Part shown: positions 50,998 to 59,734 of the stretch, piece by piece
How the letters are laid out: the number at the start of each line of letters is the position of its first letter
How positions within the stretch are numbered: position 1 is the first letter of the stretch
Source: Bordetella genomosp. 10
GTDB taxonomy: Bacteria; Pseudomonadota; Gammaproteobacteria; Burkholderiales; Burkholderiaceae_B
Reading direction: 5' to 3'
Assembly (NCBI RefSeq): GCF_002261225.1
Contig: NZ_NEVM01000001.1
Coordinates: forward strand, 620,001-684,000
Length of the DNA stretch: 64,000 bases
The notes under the pieces: generated by a model
Seen by the model: only the letters and a program-made list of their open reading frames with translations
The model's database searches: none
What the model was told of the DNA's origin: nothing
Translations under genes and position numbers: made by a program

Positions 50998-51090
50998 ATC
51001 CGAAAGTTTCGAACGCTTTGTTCGATACCGTCCAAGCGTGCGACGCCCCGGCACCTGTTCGAAACTCCCTAAACATGGGTTCGAATATTT
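50998..51090. promoter_or_regulatory. Putative operator region A (TTCGAA motifs)
   Basis: The 307-base divergent gap contains ATCCGAAAGTTTCGAACGC at 50998-51016 and GGTTCGAATATTTCTGATGG at 51078-51097. Nearly the same two motifs occur in the other Bug/catabolic divergent gap (55225-55355). TTCGAA is a perfect palindrome. A shared regulator, possibly the LysR-type protein encoded at 59715-60629, is inferred. Confidence 0.55.
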
Positions 51091-51199
51091 CTGATGGCCC
51101 GGCTCGGCAACTGTTTCTAGAATGCGATGGATGCCGCGCTTTTCCGCGGCGCATCTCTATAAACCGGAGACGGCTGCCGCCACGGCAGCATTGGACGAT

Positions 51200-51589
51200 A
51201 TGTCGCAGATTCCCACGGAGACGCCAGATAGCGCCGAACGGCAGTATTTCGACTGCCTGTCCAAAGGCCTTTTCATGTTGCCGCATTGCCTCGAATGCGG
51301 TCGCCACCATTTCTATCCCCGTGTGCTGTGCCCGCACTGCGGCGCCGACAGCCTGGAATGGGTGCCCGCCAGCGGCAAAGGCGTGGTGTATGCCACCACG
51401 ACGGTGCGCAGCAAGGCCAGCGTCCATAATGTCTGCCTGGTCGACCTGGAAGAAGGCCCCCGGCTGATGAGCCGCGTCGTCGACATCGACAGTACGGCGG
51501 TGCAAATCGGCCTGCCGGTGCGCGCGCGCGTGGACGAAGTCGACGGCAAGCCATTGCTGGTGTTCGTGTCCGCGGAGGGCCAGGCATGA
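51200..51589 (+). CDS. DUF35 OB-fold zinc-ribbon protein
   Basis: A 129-residue acyl-CoA-associated protein. It has a rubredoxin-like zinc ribbon with C30, C33, C44 and C47 (PHCLECG, then LCPHCGAD) and an OB fold after it (SGKGVVYATTTVRSK). DUF35 proteins pair with thiolase-like enzymes and position CoA substrates. The stop overlaps the start of the thiolase-like gene (ATGA). ATG at 51200 was chosen because the protein then starts at the family's usual distance from the ribbon; an upstream frame to 51122 is possible. Confidence 0.88.
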   Translation: MSQIPTETPDSAERQYFDCLSKGLFMLPHCLECGRHHFYPRVLCPHCGADSLEWVPASGKGVVYATTTVRSKASVHNVCLVDLEEGPRLMSRVVDIDSTAVQIGLPVRARVDEVDGKPLLVFVSAEGQA

Positions 51590-52746
51590 AAAAGAGCTAT
51601 CGAGGCGCCATCGCGATTCTCGGGACCGGCATGGCCGGGCTGGGCGACTGCGGCGGAAGGACGGAACAGGAAATCATCGCGCAAGCGGCCCACGCGGCGG
51701 TGGCGGCCAGCGGCCTGTCCATGAAGCAGATCGACGGCATCATCACGTCCAGCCTGACGTCGCCATGGTGGGTTATGCGCATGGCCGAATACCTGGGAAT
51801 CACGCCCACGTTTTCGGACAGCACCATGTTCGGCGGGTCTTCGTTCATCGCGGATCTGAAGGTCGCCGCGATGGCCGTCGAGGCCGGCCTCTGCGAAAAC
51901 GTATTGGTCTGTTATGGCGCCAACCCTCGCAGCGTCCCCAGCAGCAGCGAAATCAACCAGATGCGCGCCACGCTCGATCCGCAACCTTTCGAGCACCCTT
52001 ACAAACCGTTCAACCCCGTGTCCAGCTACGCCCTCGCCGCGTCGCGGCATATGTACCAGTACGGGACGACCCGCGAACAACTGGCCGAAGTCGCCGTCGC
52101 CGCGCGCGCCTGGGCGCAATTGAATCCGCTGGCGTTTTCGCGAAAACCGCTGACCGTCGAAGACGTCATCGGCGCGACGATGATTTCCGATCCCTTGACC
52201 GTGCGCGATTGCTGCCTGGTCACCGACGGCGCGGGCGCCTATGTCGTCACCAGCGCGGCCAGGGCCAGGGACCGGCACGACAAGCCTATCTATGTCCTGG
52301 GCACCGGTCATGCGCATTGGCACCGCCAGATATCATGCATGCCGGATCTCACCGTGACACCGGCGGTGGACTCGGGACGGTCCGCATACGAGGAGGCCGG
52401 AGTGCGGCCATCCGACATCGACGTGGTGGAGCTCTACGACGCCTTCACCATCAATCCCATACTCTTCCTGGAGGACCTGGGATTTTGCCCGAAGGGGGAG
52501 GGCGGCCGTTTCATCGGCGGTGGAAGAATCGCGCCGGGCGGGGATTTTCCGCTCAACACGAACGGCGGCGGCCTGTCTTTCGGCCATCCCGGGATGTACA
52601 GCATTTTCCTGATCATCGAAGCCGTATCGCAATTGCGCCGCGAGGCGCAGGCGCGTCAAGTTGCGAAAGCCGACCTTGCGTTGGTTCATGGCAATGGCGG
52701 CGTCCTGTCCAGCCAGGCGACGGCCATTCTTTCGCACAGTCTGTGA
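51586..52746 (+). CDS. Thiolase-like (SCP2/lipid-transfer-type) protein
   Basis: A 386-residue thiolase-fold protein. The usual nucleophilic cysteine position reads GGSSFIADLKVA (S85/S86) in place of a Cys, while the C-terminal NTNGGGLSFGHPGMYSIFLI segment with the GHP His is kept. That is the pattern of the non-thiolytic SCP2/Ltp2-type group, which with DUF35 partners can catalyse retro-aldol cleavage of acyl-CoA side chains. Its DUF35 partner is encoded just upstream. Which acyl-CoA it acts on is unknown. Confidence 0.82.
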   Translation: MKKSYRGAIAILGTGMAGLGDCGGRTEQEIIAQAAHAAVAASGLSMKQIDGIITSSLTSPWWVMRMAEYLGITPTFSDSTMFGGSSFIADLKVAAMAVEAGLCENVLVCYGANPRSVPSSSEINQMRATLDPQPFEHPYKPFNPVSSYALAASRHMYQYGTTREQLAEVAVAARAWAQLNPLAFSRKPLTVEDVIGATMISDPLTVRDCCLVTDGAGAYVVTSAARARDRHDKPIYVLGTGHAHWHRQISCMPDLTVTPAVDSGRSAYEEAGVRPSDIDVVELYDAFTINPILFLEDLGFCPKGEGGRFIGGGRIAPGGDFPLNTNGGGLSFGHPGMYSIFLIIEAVSQLRREAQARQVAKADLALVHGNGGVLSSQATAILSHSL

Positions 52747-52753
52747 GACCTTC

Positions 52754-53440
52754 ATGAGTAAAGTCGTTGAATCACTGGCCCGGGCGGTCGAAGACCTGCC
52801 GGACGGCGCCACGGTATTGATCAGTGGGTTCGGCCTGTCCGGCCAACCGAGCGAGCTGATCGAGGCCGTGGTGGACCAGGGCGCCCGGGATCTTACGGTC
52901 GTCTGCAATAACGGCGGCACCGGGGAGGCCGGGCTGGCCCGCCTGATCAATCTGGGCAGGGTGCACAAGTTGATTGCTTCGTATCCTCGCGGGGCCAGCG
53001 CCCAGGCTTTCGAAACCGCGTTCGCGGCCGGCCGGCTGGAATTCGAATGCGTTCCGCAAGGTACGCTGGCCGAGCGTTTGCGTGCGGCCGGAGCAGGCTT
53101 GGGCGGCTTCTTCACGCCGACCGGCTATGGAACCCTGCTTGCAGCCGGGAAGGAAACCCGCATGATCGATGGCGTCGGCCATGTCTTCGAAAGTCCTTTG
53201 CGCGCCGACTTCGCGCTGGTCAAGGCCTACCGCGCGGACCCGCTGGGAAATCTCGTCTACCGCAAGGCCGGGCGCAACTTCGGGCCGCTCATGTGCATGG
53301 CGGCCAGGACGACGGTGGCGCAGGTCCATGCCCTGGTCGAAGCGGGAAATCTCGATCCCGAGCACATCGTCACGCCGGGAATCTTCGTGCAGCGGGTCGT
53401 CCCGCAAGCTGACGCATGGTATGAAGGGGCGAACGCATGA
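52754..53440 (+). CDS. 3-oxoacid CoA-transferase subunit A
   Basis: A 228-residue alpha subunit of a two-subunit family I CoA-transferase, which moves CoA between acids, usually from succinyl-CoA. It has the Gly-rich SGFGLSGQPSELIEAV, TVVCNNGGTGEAGLA and the loop GVGHVFESPLRADFALVKAY. ATG at 52754 is eight bases after the thiolase-like stop with a GAGACC before it; the longer frame to 52661 lies within that gene. The beta subunit gene overlaps it by four bases. Confidence 0.92.
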   Translation: MSKVVESLARAVEDLPDGATVLISGFGLSGQPSELIEAVVDQGARDLTVVCNNGGTGEAGLARLINLGRVHKLIASYPRGASAQAFETAFAAGRLEFECVPQGTLAERLRAAGAGLGGFFTPTGYGTLLAAGKETRMIDGVGHVFESPLRADFALVKAYRADPLGNLVYRKAGRNFGPLMCMAARTTVAQVHALVEAGNLDPEHIVTPGIFVQRVVPQADAWYEGANA

Positions 53441-54099
53441 TCCATCGATTTACGCGGACGGAAATCGCGCGGCGGGCCGCGGCCGATATCCCGGCCGGCT
53501 CTTACGTCAACCTGGGCATAGGCATGCCGGTGATGGCCCTGGATTTCTGGCGGCCCGGGGACGGCGTCACCGTGCACAGCGAAAACGGCATTCTCGGCAT
53601 GCGGGCGCGCACGGAATCCGATCCGGAAGACCCGGACCTGACCAATGCGTCCAAGACCAGCGTGGCGCTCGCGCAAGGCGGCAGTTTCTTCCATCATGCC
53701 GATTCATTCGCCATGATGCGCGGCGGCCATCTCGACTATTGCCTGCTCGGGGCTTACCAGGTTTCCGAGCGCGGGGACCTGGCGAACTGGTCTCTCGGGG
53801 ATCCGAATGTGGCGGCGGCCGTCGGCGGCGCGATGGATCTCGCGGTGGGAGCCAAGCGGGTTCACGTCCTGATGGAACACCTCACGCGCGACGGACATTC
53901 GCGTTTGCGGCGGGAGTGCAATCTTCCTTTGACGGGAATGGCCTGCGTGGACCGTATCTATACCGATCTGGCCGTTGTGGATGTGACGCCTGAAGGGTTT
54001 CTCGTGCGGGACATGGCGCCGGGGCTGAGCCGGCGCGAACTCGATACGGCGACGGATGCCCCGCTGCGTTACGCGGCGGAGCTGGACCATATCGCGTGA
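53437..54099 (+). CDS. 3-oxoacid CoA-transferase subunit B
   Basis: The 220-residue beta subunit. The catalytic glutamate is E49 in VHSENGILGM, the mark of this subunit, and the protein also shows YVNLGIGMPVMAL, TNASKTSVALAQGGSFF and the ending MACVDRIYTDLAVVDVTPEG (split). It is the last gene of the DUF35-thiolase-CoA-transferase operon; the Bug gene on the other strand follows after 15 bases. Confidence 0.93.
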   Translation: MIHRFTRTEIARRAAADIPAGSYVNLGIGMPVMALDFWRPGDGVTVHSENGILGMRARTESDPEDPDLTNASKTSVALAQGGSFFHHADSFAMMRGGHLDYCLLGAYQVSERGDLANWSLGDPNVAAAVGGAMDLAVGAKRVHVLMEHLTRDGHSRLRRECNLPLTGMACVDRIYTDLAVVDVTPEGFLVRDMAPGLSRRELDTATDAPLRYAAELDHIA

Positions 54100-54114
54100 A
54101 CGGGCAGGCTCGGA

Positions 54115-55113
54115 TCAGTCCTTGATTCGTATGCCCGTGGTCTGGACGAGAGTGCGCCATTTATCCAGTTCGTCCAGCACGAACTGCCGGGTCTGGGCCA
54201 GGTCCCGGGGCGGCGTTGGTTCGCTCGACTGCTTGCGCAGGGTCTCCACCATTTCGGGCGCCTGCACGATGCGGGTGGTGGCCGCGTTGATTTTGGCGGC
54301 GATGTCCGGCGGCAGATTGGCGGGCGCGAAAAGGCCCAGCCACGTGTAGACGTCGAAGTCCTTGAAGCCGGACTCGGCCAGCGTGGGGATTTCGGGAAAG
54401 AGTTCGCTGCGGTGCGCGCTCGTCAACGCGATCGGGCGCAGCTTGCCGGCCGCGAGGAAAGGCGTCACCGTCACGGAGTCCATTACGGAGACCTGTATCT
54501 GCCCGGCGACGGTATCCGTGACCGCCGGCGCCGCGCCCCGATAAGGAACATGCACGAAAGGCGCGCCGCTTTCCTTGCGCAGGAGTTCGCCGGCCAGGTG
54601 GGTCGACCCGCCCGCGCCGGAGGTCGCATAGGGGACGCTCGTCTGCTTACGGGCCCATTCGAGGAATTCCGCCGGGGTCCGGGGCGGAATCCCGGGATTG
54701 ACGACGATCATGTTCGGCGTCTGCACCAGCGCGGCGAGCGGCAGAAGATCCTTGGCGGGATCGTAATTCACATGCTGCTGCGTGAAAGGGGAGATGACGT
54801 AGCCGGTTGCCGTGATCAACAGGGTGTAGCCGTCGGCCGGTCGCCGGGCGACATATTCCGTGGCGACTTGCCCCGCCGCGCCCGCCTTGTTCTCGACGAT
54901 GAAGTTCTGCTTGAACGTGGCCGTGAGTTCCTTGGCGAGCAAACGGGAGACGATGTCGGTCATGCCTCCGGGCGCATATCCCACCACGATCGTGACGGGC
55001 CGCTCGGGCCAGTCGTTCGCGGCGGCATGAGCGGTCGCCGGCACCGAGGACAATGCCGACGCGAGGGGAAGCAGCCAGGCGCATAGGCGCCGGCGCATGT
55101 ACGGACTGAGCAT
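54115..55113 (-). CDS. Bug-family substrate-binding protein
   Basis: A 332-residue periplasmic binding protein. The start MLSPYMRRRLCAWLLPLASA leads to a signal peptide cleaved near AHAAAN; then WPERPVTIVVGYAPGGMTDI, VENKAGAAGQVATEYVA and VPYRGAAPAVTDTVAG. AGGAG precedes the ATG at 55113, so the longer frame to 55197 is not used. It is close in sequence to the Bug protein at 49918 (shared GGMTDIV and EIPTLAESG segments), which suggests a local duplication and a similar ligand. Confidence 0.9.
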   Translation of the reverse strand: MLSPYMRRRLCAWLLPLASALSSVPATAHAAANDWPERPVTIVVGYAPGGMTDIVSRLLAKELTATFKQNFIVENKAGAAGQVATEYVARRPADGYTLLITATGYVISPFTQQHVNYDPAKDLLPLAALVQTPNMIVVNPGIPPRTPAEFLEWARKQTSVPYATSGAGGSTHLAGELLRKESGAPFVHVPYRGAAPAVTDTVAGQIQVSVMDSVTVTPFLAAGKLRPIALTSAHRSELFPEIPTLAESGFKDFDVYTWLGLFAPANLPPDIAAKINAATTRIVQAPEMVETLRKQSSEPTPPRDLAQTRQFVLDELDKWRTLVQTTGIRIKD

Positions 55114-55224
55114 AGGGTCTCCTTCCTGCCGATGTGCGTTGGATGAAGCGTCTTTGCGCCTCACCGTGCCGTCGGGACGTCGGCGGCATGGCGCCAAGTG
55201 TAGGAACGCACCGCGGGCGTGGCT

Positions 55225-55355
55225 ATCCGAAATTTTGAAACGCCGGATTCGGCAATTTCAAACCGCGAGCAGGCAGGCGTTCGCGCGCTCCTGCGTTCGT
55301 GGGGACGGCTGGCCAGGTTTGAATATCACGAAGGCGAGCTTCGAATATTTCCCAT
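55225..55355. promoter_or_regulatory. Putative operator region B (TTCGAA motifs)
   Basis: The 343-base divergent gap contains ATCCGAAATTTTGAAACGCC at 55225-55244 and GCTTCGAATATTTCCCATGG at 55338-55357, matching the two motifs of region A (50998-51097) in order and orientation but 33 bases further apart (three helical turns). Both regions separate a Bug gene from a catabolic operon. Confidence 0.55.
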
Positions 55356-55456
55356 GGTCAGGGCGGCGTGCCGCTCCCTAAAATCCAAAACCATAGGATG
55401 GGCGTCTCGCTTCGGACGTCCTGATTTAGCCGGCACAAAAAAACAGGAAACCACAG

Positions 55457-57556
55457 ATGGACGTAAGTACGCTTGCCTTGACCTCACTGACCGAAGCCGT
55501 GGGTTACGCCGTGACCGGCCGGGTCGCCATCCTGGTACTGGACAACGCACCGGTCAATGGCCTGGGCGACACTGCCCGCGCCGGCCTGCAGCAGGGGCTG
55601 ATGCGCGCAAGGGAGGATGAAAGCGTTGCCGCCGTGGTGATCATCGGTGCGCGCGACATATTCTGCGGCGGCGCGGACATACGCCAATTCAACACGCCGG
55701 CAGCGAGCGCGCGGCCGATGTTGCGGGACGTCATCGCGACGATCGAGGGCCTGTCCAAGCCCGTGGTGGCCGCGATTTCGGGCTTCGCGCTTGGCGGCGG
55801 CCTCGAGCTGGCGCTCGGGTGCCACTATCGCCTGGCGAAGTCCGGAGCAAGGCTTGGCTTGCCTGAGGTCGCCTTGGGGCTCATACCGGGCGGGGGCGGC
55901 ACGCAACGTCTGCCGCGCGTCGTCGGATTGGAAACGGCCTTGCGGATGATCACCAGCGGGAAGCCGGTTTCGGCCGAGAAGGCGGGCGCCATCGGCCTGG
56001 TCGACAAGGTCGTGCAAGAGGACCTTCTGGGCGCCGCGATCGCCTATGCGGACGAAGCCGCCGGCAAGACCGCGCATCCCGTCGTTGGCCTGCGCGATAT
56101 CGGCAACGATGCGGCCCTCCTGGCGGGTTTCCGGGAGAAACTCAACCGCAAGGCGCGCAACGCGAAAGCCCAGATGGCGGCGATCGACAGCGTGGAGGCG
56201 GCAATGCGCTTGCCCATCGAATCCGGGCTCGCCGAGGAGCGGCGGATATTCGATAGCCTCGTGGAAGACCCGACGTCGCGCGCCTTGCGCCACCTCTTCT
56301 TCGCGGAGAAGAGCGCCCCGCGCTTCAGCCATGAGGGCCCTTCCAGGTCCATCGAGCGCGTGGGGATCCTCGGCGCCGGAACGATGGGCGGCGGTATCGC
56401 CATGGCTTTCGCCAACGCCGGATATACCGTCGCGCTGGTCGAGCGCGAGCAGGCGGCGTTGGACCGCGGCGTGGCCCTCATCAGGAAGAACTACGAGATA
56501 TCCGCCGCGAAAGGAAAGTTCAGCGCGGCGGACGTGGCTGAGCGATTGGCTCGTATCGAGACCGGACTGGACATCGGCGCATTCGCCGACGTCGACCTGG
56601 TCATTGAGGCCGTGTTCGAAGACATGGGTGTGAAGCAGGACGTCTTCAGGCAACTGGATCGTATCTGTCGTCCCGACGCGATATTGGCCAGCAACACCTC
56701 TCGATTGAACATCGACGAAATCGCGCGGAGCACCTCGCGTCCAGCGAATGTGATCGGCCTGCACTTCTTCAGCCCGGCCAATGTGATGAAACTGCTGGAG
56801 GTGGTCCGCGGACAAGCCACCAGCGACGGCGTCATCGCCGCCTGCATGGCGGTCGCACAAAAGATCGGCAAGATCCCCGTGCTGGTTCGCGTGTGTGAAG
56901 GCTTCGTGGGCAACCGCATGCTCACCGGGTATTGGCGCGAGGCCAACTTCTTGCTGGAGGAGGGCGCCAGCCCGCAGCAGATCGACCGGGCCCTTACGGC
57001 ATTCGGCATGGCCATGGGGCCGCTGGCCATGGCCGACCTGGCGGGCCTGGACATCAACTGGGCGACGCGCAAGCGCCTGGCGCCGACAAGGCCGGCGCAT
57101 CTCCGATATTCGAAGGTCGCCGACCGGATCTGCGAAGCAGGGCGTTTCGGACAGAAGACCGGCGCGGGCTATTACCGCTACGAGCAGCATGGCCGCGAAC
57201 CTGTCCCGGACCCCCTCGTCGACGCGATTGCCCGGGAATGCGCGCGGGAGGCAGGCATCGAGCGCAGGACCATCGGCGACGAGGAAATCGTCGAGCGCTG
57301 CATGCTCGCGCTGATCAACGAAGGCGCCCAGATCTATGCGGAAGGCATCGTCCAGCGGGCTTCCGATATCGACGTGGTCTATGTGAATGGCTACGGGTTT
57401 CCAGGCTGGCGGGGCGGGCCGATGTTCTACGCGGAAGCGCTGGGACTTGCGACGGTCCTGCAAAGATTGCGGGCCTTGCATAGCTTGCACGGCGCCCATT
57501 GGCAGCCCGCCGCCATCATCGAGAAGCGCGTGGCCGAGGGCGCGTCGACCTTTTGA
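55457..57556 (+). CDS. FadJ-like enoyl-CoA hydratase/3-hydroxyacyl-CoA dehydrogenase
   Basis: A 699-residue fused beta-oxidation enzyme. The N-terminal crotonase domain (residues about 15-210) has the oxyanion-hole segment ISGFALGGGLELALGC and the LPEVALGLIPGGGGTQRLPR loop. The NAD-binding 3-hydroxyacyl-CoA dehydrogenase domain starts VGILGAGTMGGGIAMAFANA, with ASNTSRLNIDEIA and GLHFFSPANVMKLLE; the C-terminal domain pair follows. It opens the second catabolic operon, downstream of operator region B. It probably hydrates and oxidises the acyl-CoA released by the neighbouring enzymes. Confidence 0.9.
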   Translation: MDVSTLALTSLTEAVGYAVTGRVAILVLDNAPVNGLGDTARAGLQQGLMRAREDESVAAVVIIGARDIFCGGADIRQFNTPAASARPMLRDVIATIEGLSKPVVAAISGFALGGGLELALGCHYRLAKSGARLGLPEVALGLIPGGGGTQRLPRVVGLETALRMITSGKPVSAEKAGAIGLVDKVVQEDLLGAAIAYADEAAGKTAHPVVGLRDIGNDAALLAGFREKLNRKARNAKAQMAAIDSVEAAMRLPIESGLAEERRIFDSLVEDPTSRALRHLFFAEKSAPRFSHEGPSRSIERVGILGAGTMGGGIAMAFANAGYTVALVEREQAALDRGVALIRKNYEISAAKGKFSAADVAERLARIETGLDIGAFADVDLVIEAVFEDMGVKQDVFRQLDRICRPDAILASNTSRLNIDEIARSTSRPANVIGLHFFSPANVMKLLEVVRGQATSDGVIAACMAVAQKIGKIPVLVRVCEGFVGNRMLTGYWREANFLLEEGASPQQIDRALTAFGMAMGPLAMADLAGLDINWATRKRLAPTRPAHLRYSKVADRICEAGRFGQKTGAGYYRYEQHGREPVPDPLVDAIARECAREAGIERRTIGDEEIVERCMLALINEGAQIYAEGIVQRASDIDVVYVNGYGFPGWRGGPMFYAEALGLATVLQRLRALHSLHGAHWQPAAIIEKRVAEGASTF

Positions 57557-57621
57557 CCGTGACGGCGGGAATTTCAACCGGCGGGTCGATCGTTCAAATT
57601 ACGAGGAAGAGTGGAGAAAAT

Positions 57622-58803
57622 ATGCTGCATGAAGCCATGAGCGGCATTCGGGTCATCGATATGTCCCGCATCCTGGCCGGACCCTGGTGCACCCAGAACC
57701 TGGCGGACATGGGCGCCGAGGTCATCAAGATCGAGCACCCGGAACGCGGCGACGACACCCGTGGATGGGGGCCGCCCGATCACCGCGCTGAAGACGGCTC
57801 GGCTTCGATGGCGGCCTACTTCATGGCCTGCAATCGCGGCAAGAAGTCGGTCCGCCTGGATTTCTCGACGCCCGAGGGGGCCGCAATCATCAGGAAACTC
57901 GTGCTCGAGGCCGACGTTTTCGTTGAAAACTTCAAGGCGGGCGGATTGCGCAAGTATGGCCTGGACTACGAATCCCTGCGCGCCATCAACCCCAGGCTGG
58001 TCTATCTCTCCGTGACCGGATACGGTCAGACCGGGCCGATGGCGGACAAGCCCGGATACGACTACGTCTTCCAGGGCATGGGGGGCTTGATGAGCTACAC
58101 CGGCCTGCCCGATGGCGCGGCCGGCGCCGGGCCCTTGCGGACCGGTGTCGCGGTCGTCGATTTGACGACAGGCATGTATGCCACGGTGTCGGTGGTGTCG
58201 GCGCTTCGGCAGAGGGACCACACCGGACTGGGCATGCATCTGGACATCTGCCTTCTCGACGTCGCGGTCGCGCTGAATGCCAACCAGGCCGCGAACTACC
58301 TGGTGTCCGGCGACCCGCCCAGGAGAACCGGCAACGCCCACCCGAATTGCGCGCCTTATGAAGTATTCGCGTGTTCCGATGGCCATCTCATTCTGGCGAT
58401 CGGCAATGACGGCCAGTTCGGACGCTTCTGCCGTTTAATCGGCCGGGAGCAGTGGGCCGGCGATCCGCGGTTCGCCACCAACAGCAGCCGGCTGCGGCAC
58501 ATGGCGGAGCTGGGGCCGATGATCGCCGCATTGCTGAAAGAGCGGCCCCGGGCGGAGTGGACCGGGCTGTTCGATGCTCACGGTGTCCCCTGGGGGCCTA
58601 TCCAGAACCTCGAAGAAGTGTTTTCCCACCCTCAGGTGCTTCATCGGAAGATGATTCAAACGGCGCACCATCCTCAACTCGGAGTCCTGCGGCTGGTCAG
58701 GAATCCGCTTCTTGCCGGCAGCCCGGACAGTGCCCTGGCGGACGCCCCGCCGGTTCTGGGCCAGCACGATGATCTGCTGGCCGTGTACCAGGAACAGGCC
58801 TGA
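57622..58803 (+). CDS. CaiB/BaiF family III CoA-transferase
   Basis: A 393-residue family III CoA-transferase. It has the start GIRVIDMSRILAGPWCTQNLA (split), EVIKIEHPERGDDTR, LDFSTPEGAAIIRKLVLEAD and the GLDYESLRAINPRLVYLSVT block; the catalytic Asp lies in the DVFVENFKAGGL region shared by the family. ATG at 57622 has GGAG 6 bases before it; the frame upstream to 57499 has no family match. It is the second gene in the FadJ operon. Confidence 0.9.
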   Translation: MLHEAMSGIRVIDMSRILAGPWCTQNLADMGAEVIKIEHPERGDDTRGWGPPDHRAEDGSASMAAYFMACNRGKKSVRLDFSTPEGAAIIRKLVLEADVFVENFKAGGLRKYGLDYESLRAINPRLVYLSVTGYGQTGPMADKPGYDYVFQGMGGLMSYTGLPDGAAGAGPLRTGVAVVDLTTGMYATVSVVSALRQRDHTGLGMHLDICLLDVAVALNANQAANYLVSGDPPRRTGNAHPNCAPYEVFACSDGHLILAIGNDGQFGRFCRLIGREQWAGDPRFATNSSRLRHMAELGPMIAALLKERPRAEWTGLFDAHGVPWGPIQNLEEVFSHPQVLHRKMIQTAHHPQLGVLRLVRNPLLAGSPDSALADAPPVLGQHDDLLAVYQEQA

Positions 58804-58888
58804 TCGCCCGATTTGTATTGCGGCGCCACCCGCCTGCCGTCGCGGCGGGCAGGGCGCCGGCCACCGACATCACTTCAGGATCACGACT

Positions 58889-59734
58889 ATGACGACAAAA
58901 AATCATCCCCACGCGCTCGTGGAAATGGACGCGAAGGGGATCGCCACGCTCACCATCAAGGACGCCGGCGTTCTCAATCTGCTGGGCTCTCCCGTCATGG
59001 ACGGTCTCCTCGCAGCGTTGGACGAGCTGCGCAACGAAGCGGACGTGCGGACGGTCATTCTCACGGGCGGGAGCGACCGCGCCTTCGTGGCGGGCGCCGA
59101 CATTGCCGAAATGGCGAAGCTGAATGACGAAACGGGACAGCGCTTCATCTCCAAACTACGCGACCTGTGCAATGCGGTCAGGCACTTTCCGGTTCCCGTC
59201 ATTGCGCGCATCCCCAATTGGTGTCTCGGTGGTGGAATGGAACTGGCGTTGGCGTGCGATCTGCGGATTTGCGCCGATCATGCGCAATTCGGCATGCCCG
59301 AGGTAAAAGTAGGCATTCCCTCGGTCATACACGCCGCGCTGCTTCCGCGGCTGATCGGCGGCGCGAACAGCGATTGGATGCTGCTGACGGGCGAGCTGAT
59401 CGACGCGGCCAAGGCGAAGGCTTGGGGATTGGTCAATGACGCGGTGCCGATGGAAAGGCTGGATGAGCGCGTCCGCGGCCTAGCCGAAAACTTCGCGGCG
59501 CTTGGCCCGGCGGTTATCCGGCAGCAGAAGCGCTTGCTGCGCGCGTGGGAGGTATCTTCGATCGATGCCTCCATAGAGGCGAGCGTGGCCGAGTTCGGCG
59601 CCGCGTTCAGCACCGGCGAGCCGCAGAAATTCATGCGCGAGTTCCTGGAGCGCAAGCGCGCGGAGCCAAAGCCTGACGCGCGCGCTGCCGGGCCCCTTGG
59701 CGGAGCGGCGCCGGTCAGTAACCTTCCCGGGTAG
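58889..59734 (+). CDS. Enoyl-CoA hydratase/isomerase family protein
   Basis: A 281-residue crotonase-fold enzyme. The oxyanion hole is at ARIPNWCLGGGMELALACDL and the catalytic-Glu loop at FGMPEVKVGIPSVIHAALLP. GADIAEMAKLNDETG matches the usual mid segment. ATG at 58889 gives the expected N-terminus MTTKNHPHALVEMD. It is the third gene of the FadJ operon and overlaps the convergent LysR gene by 20 bases. Confidence 0.9.
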   Translation: MTTKNHPHALVEMDAKGIATLTIKDAGVLNLLGSPVMDGLLAALDELRNEADVRTVILTGGSDRAFVAGADIAEMAKLNDETGQRFISKLRDLCNAVRHFPVPVIARIPNWCLGGGMELALACDLRICADHAQFGMPEVKVGIPSVIHAALLPRLIGGANSDWMLLTGELIDAAKAKAWGLVNDAVPMERLDERVRGLAENFAALGPAVIRQQKRLLRAWEVSSIDASIEASVAEFGAAFSTGEPQKFMREFLERKRAEPKPDARAAGPLGGAAPVSNLPG

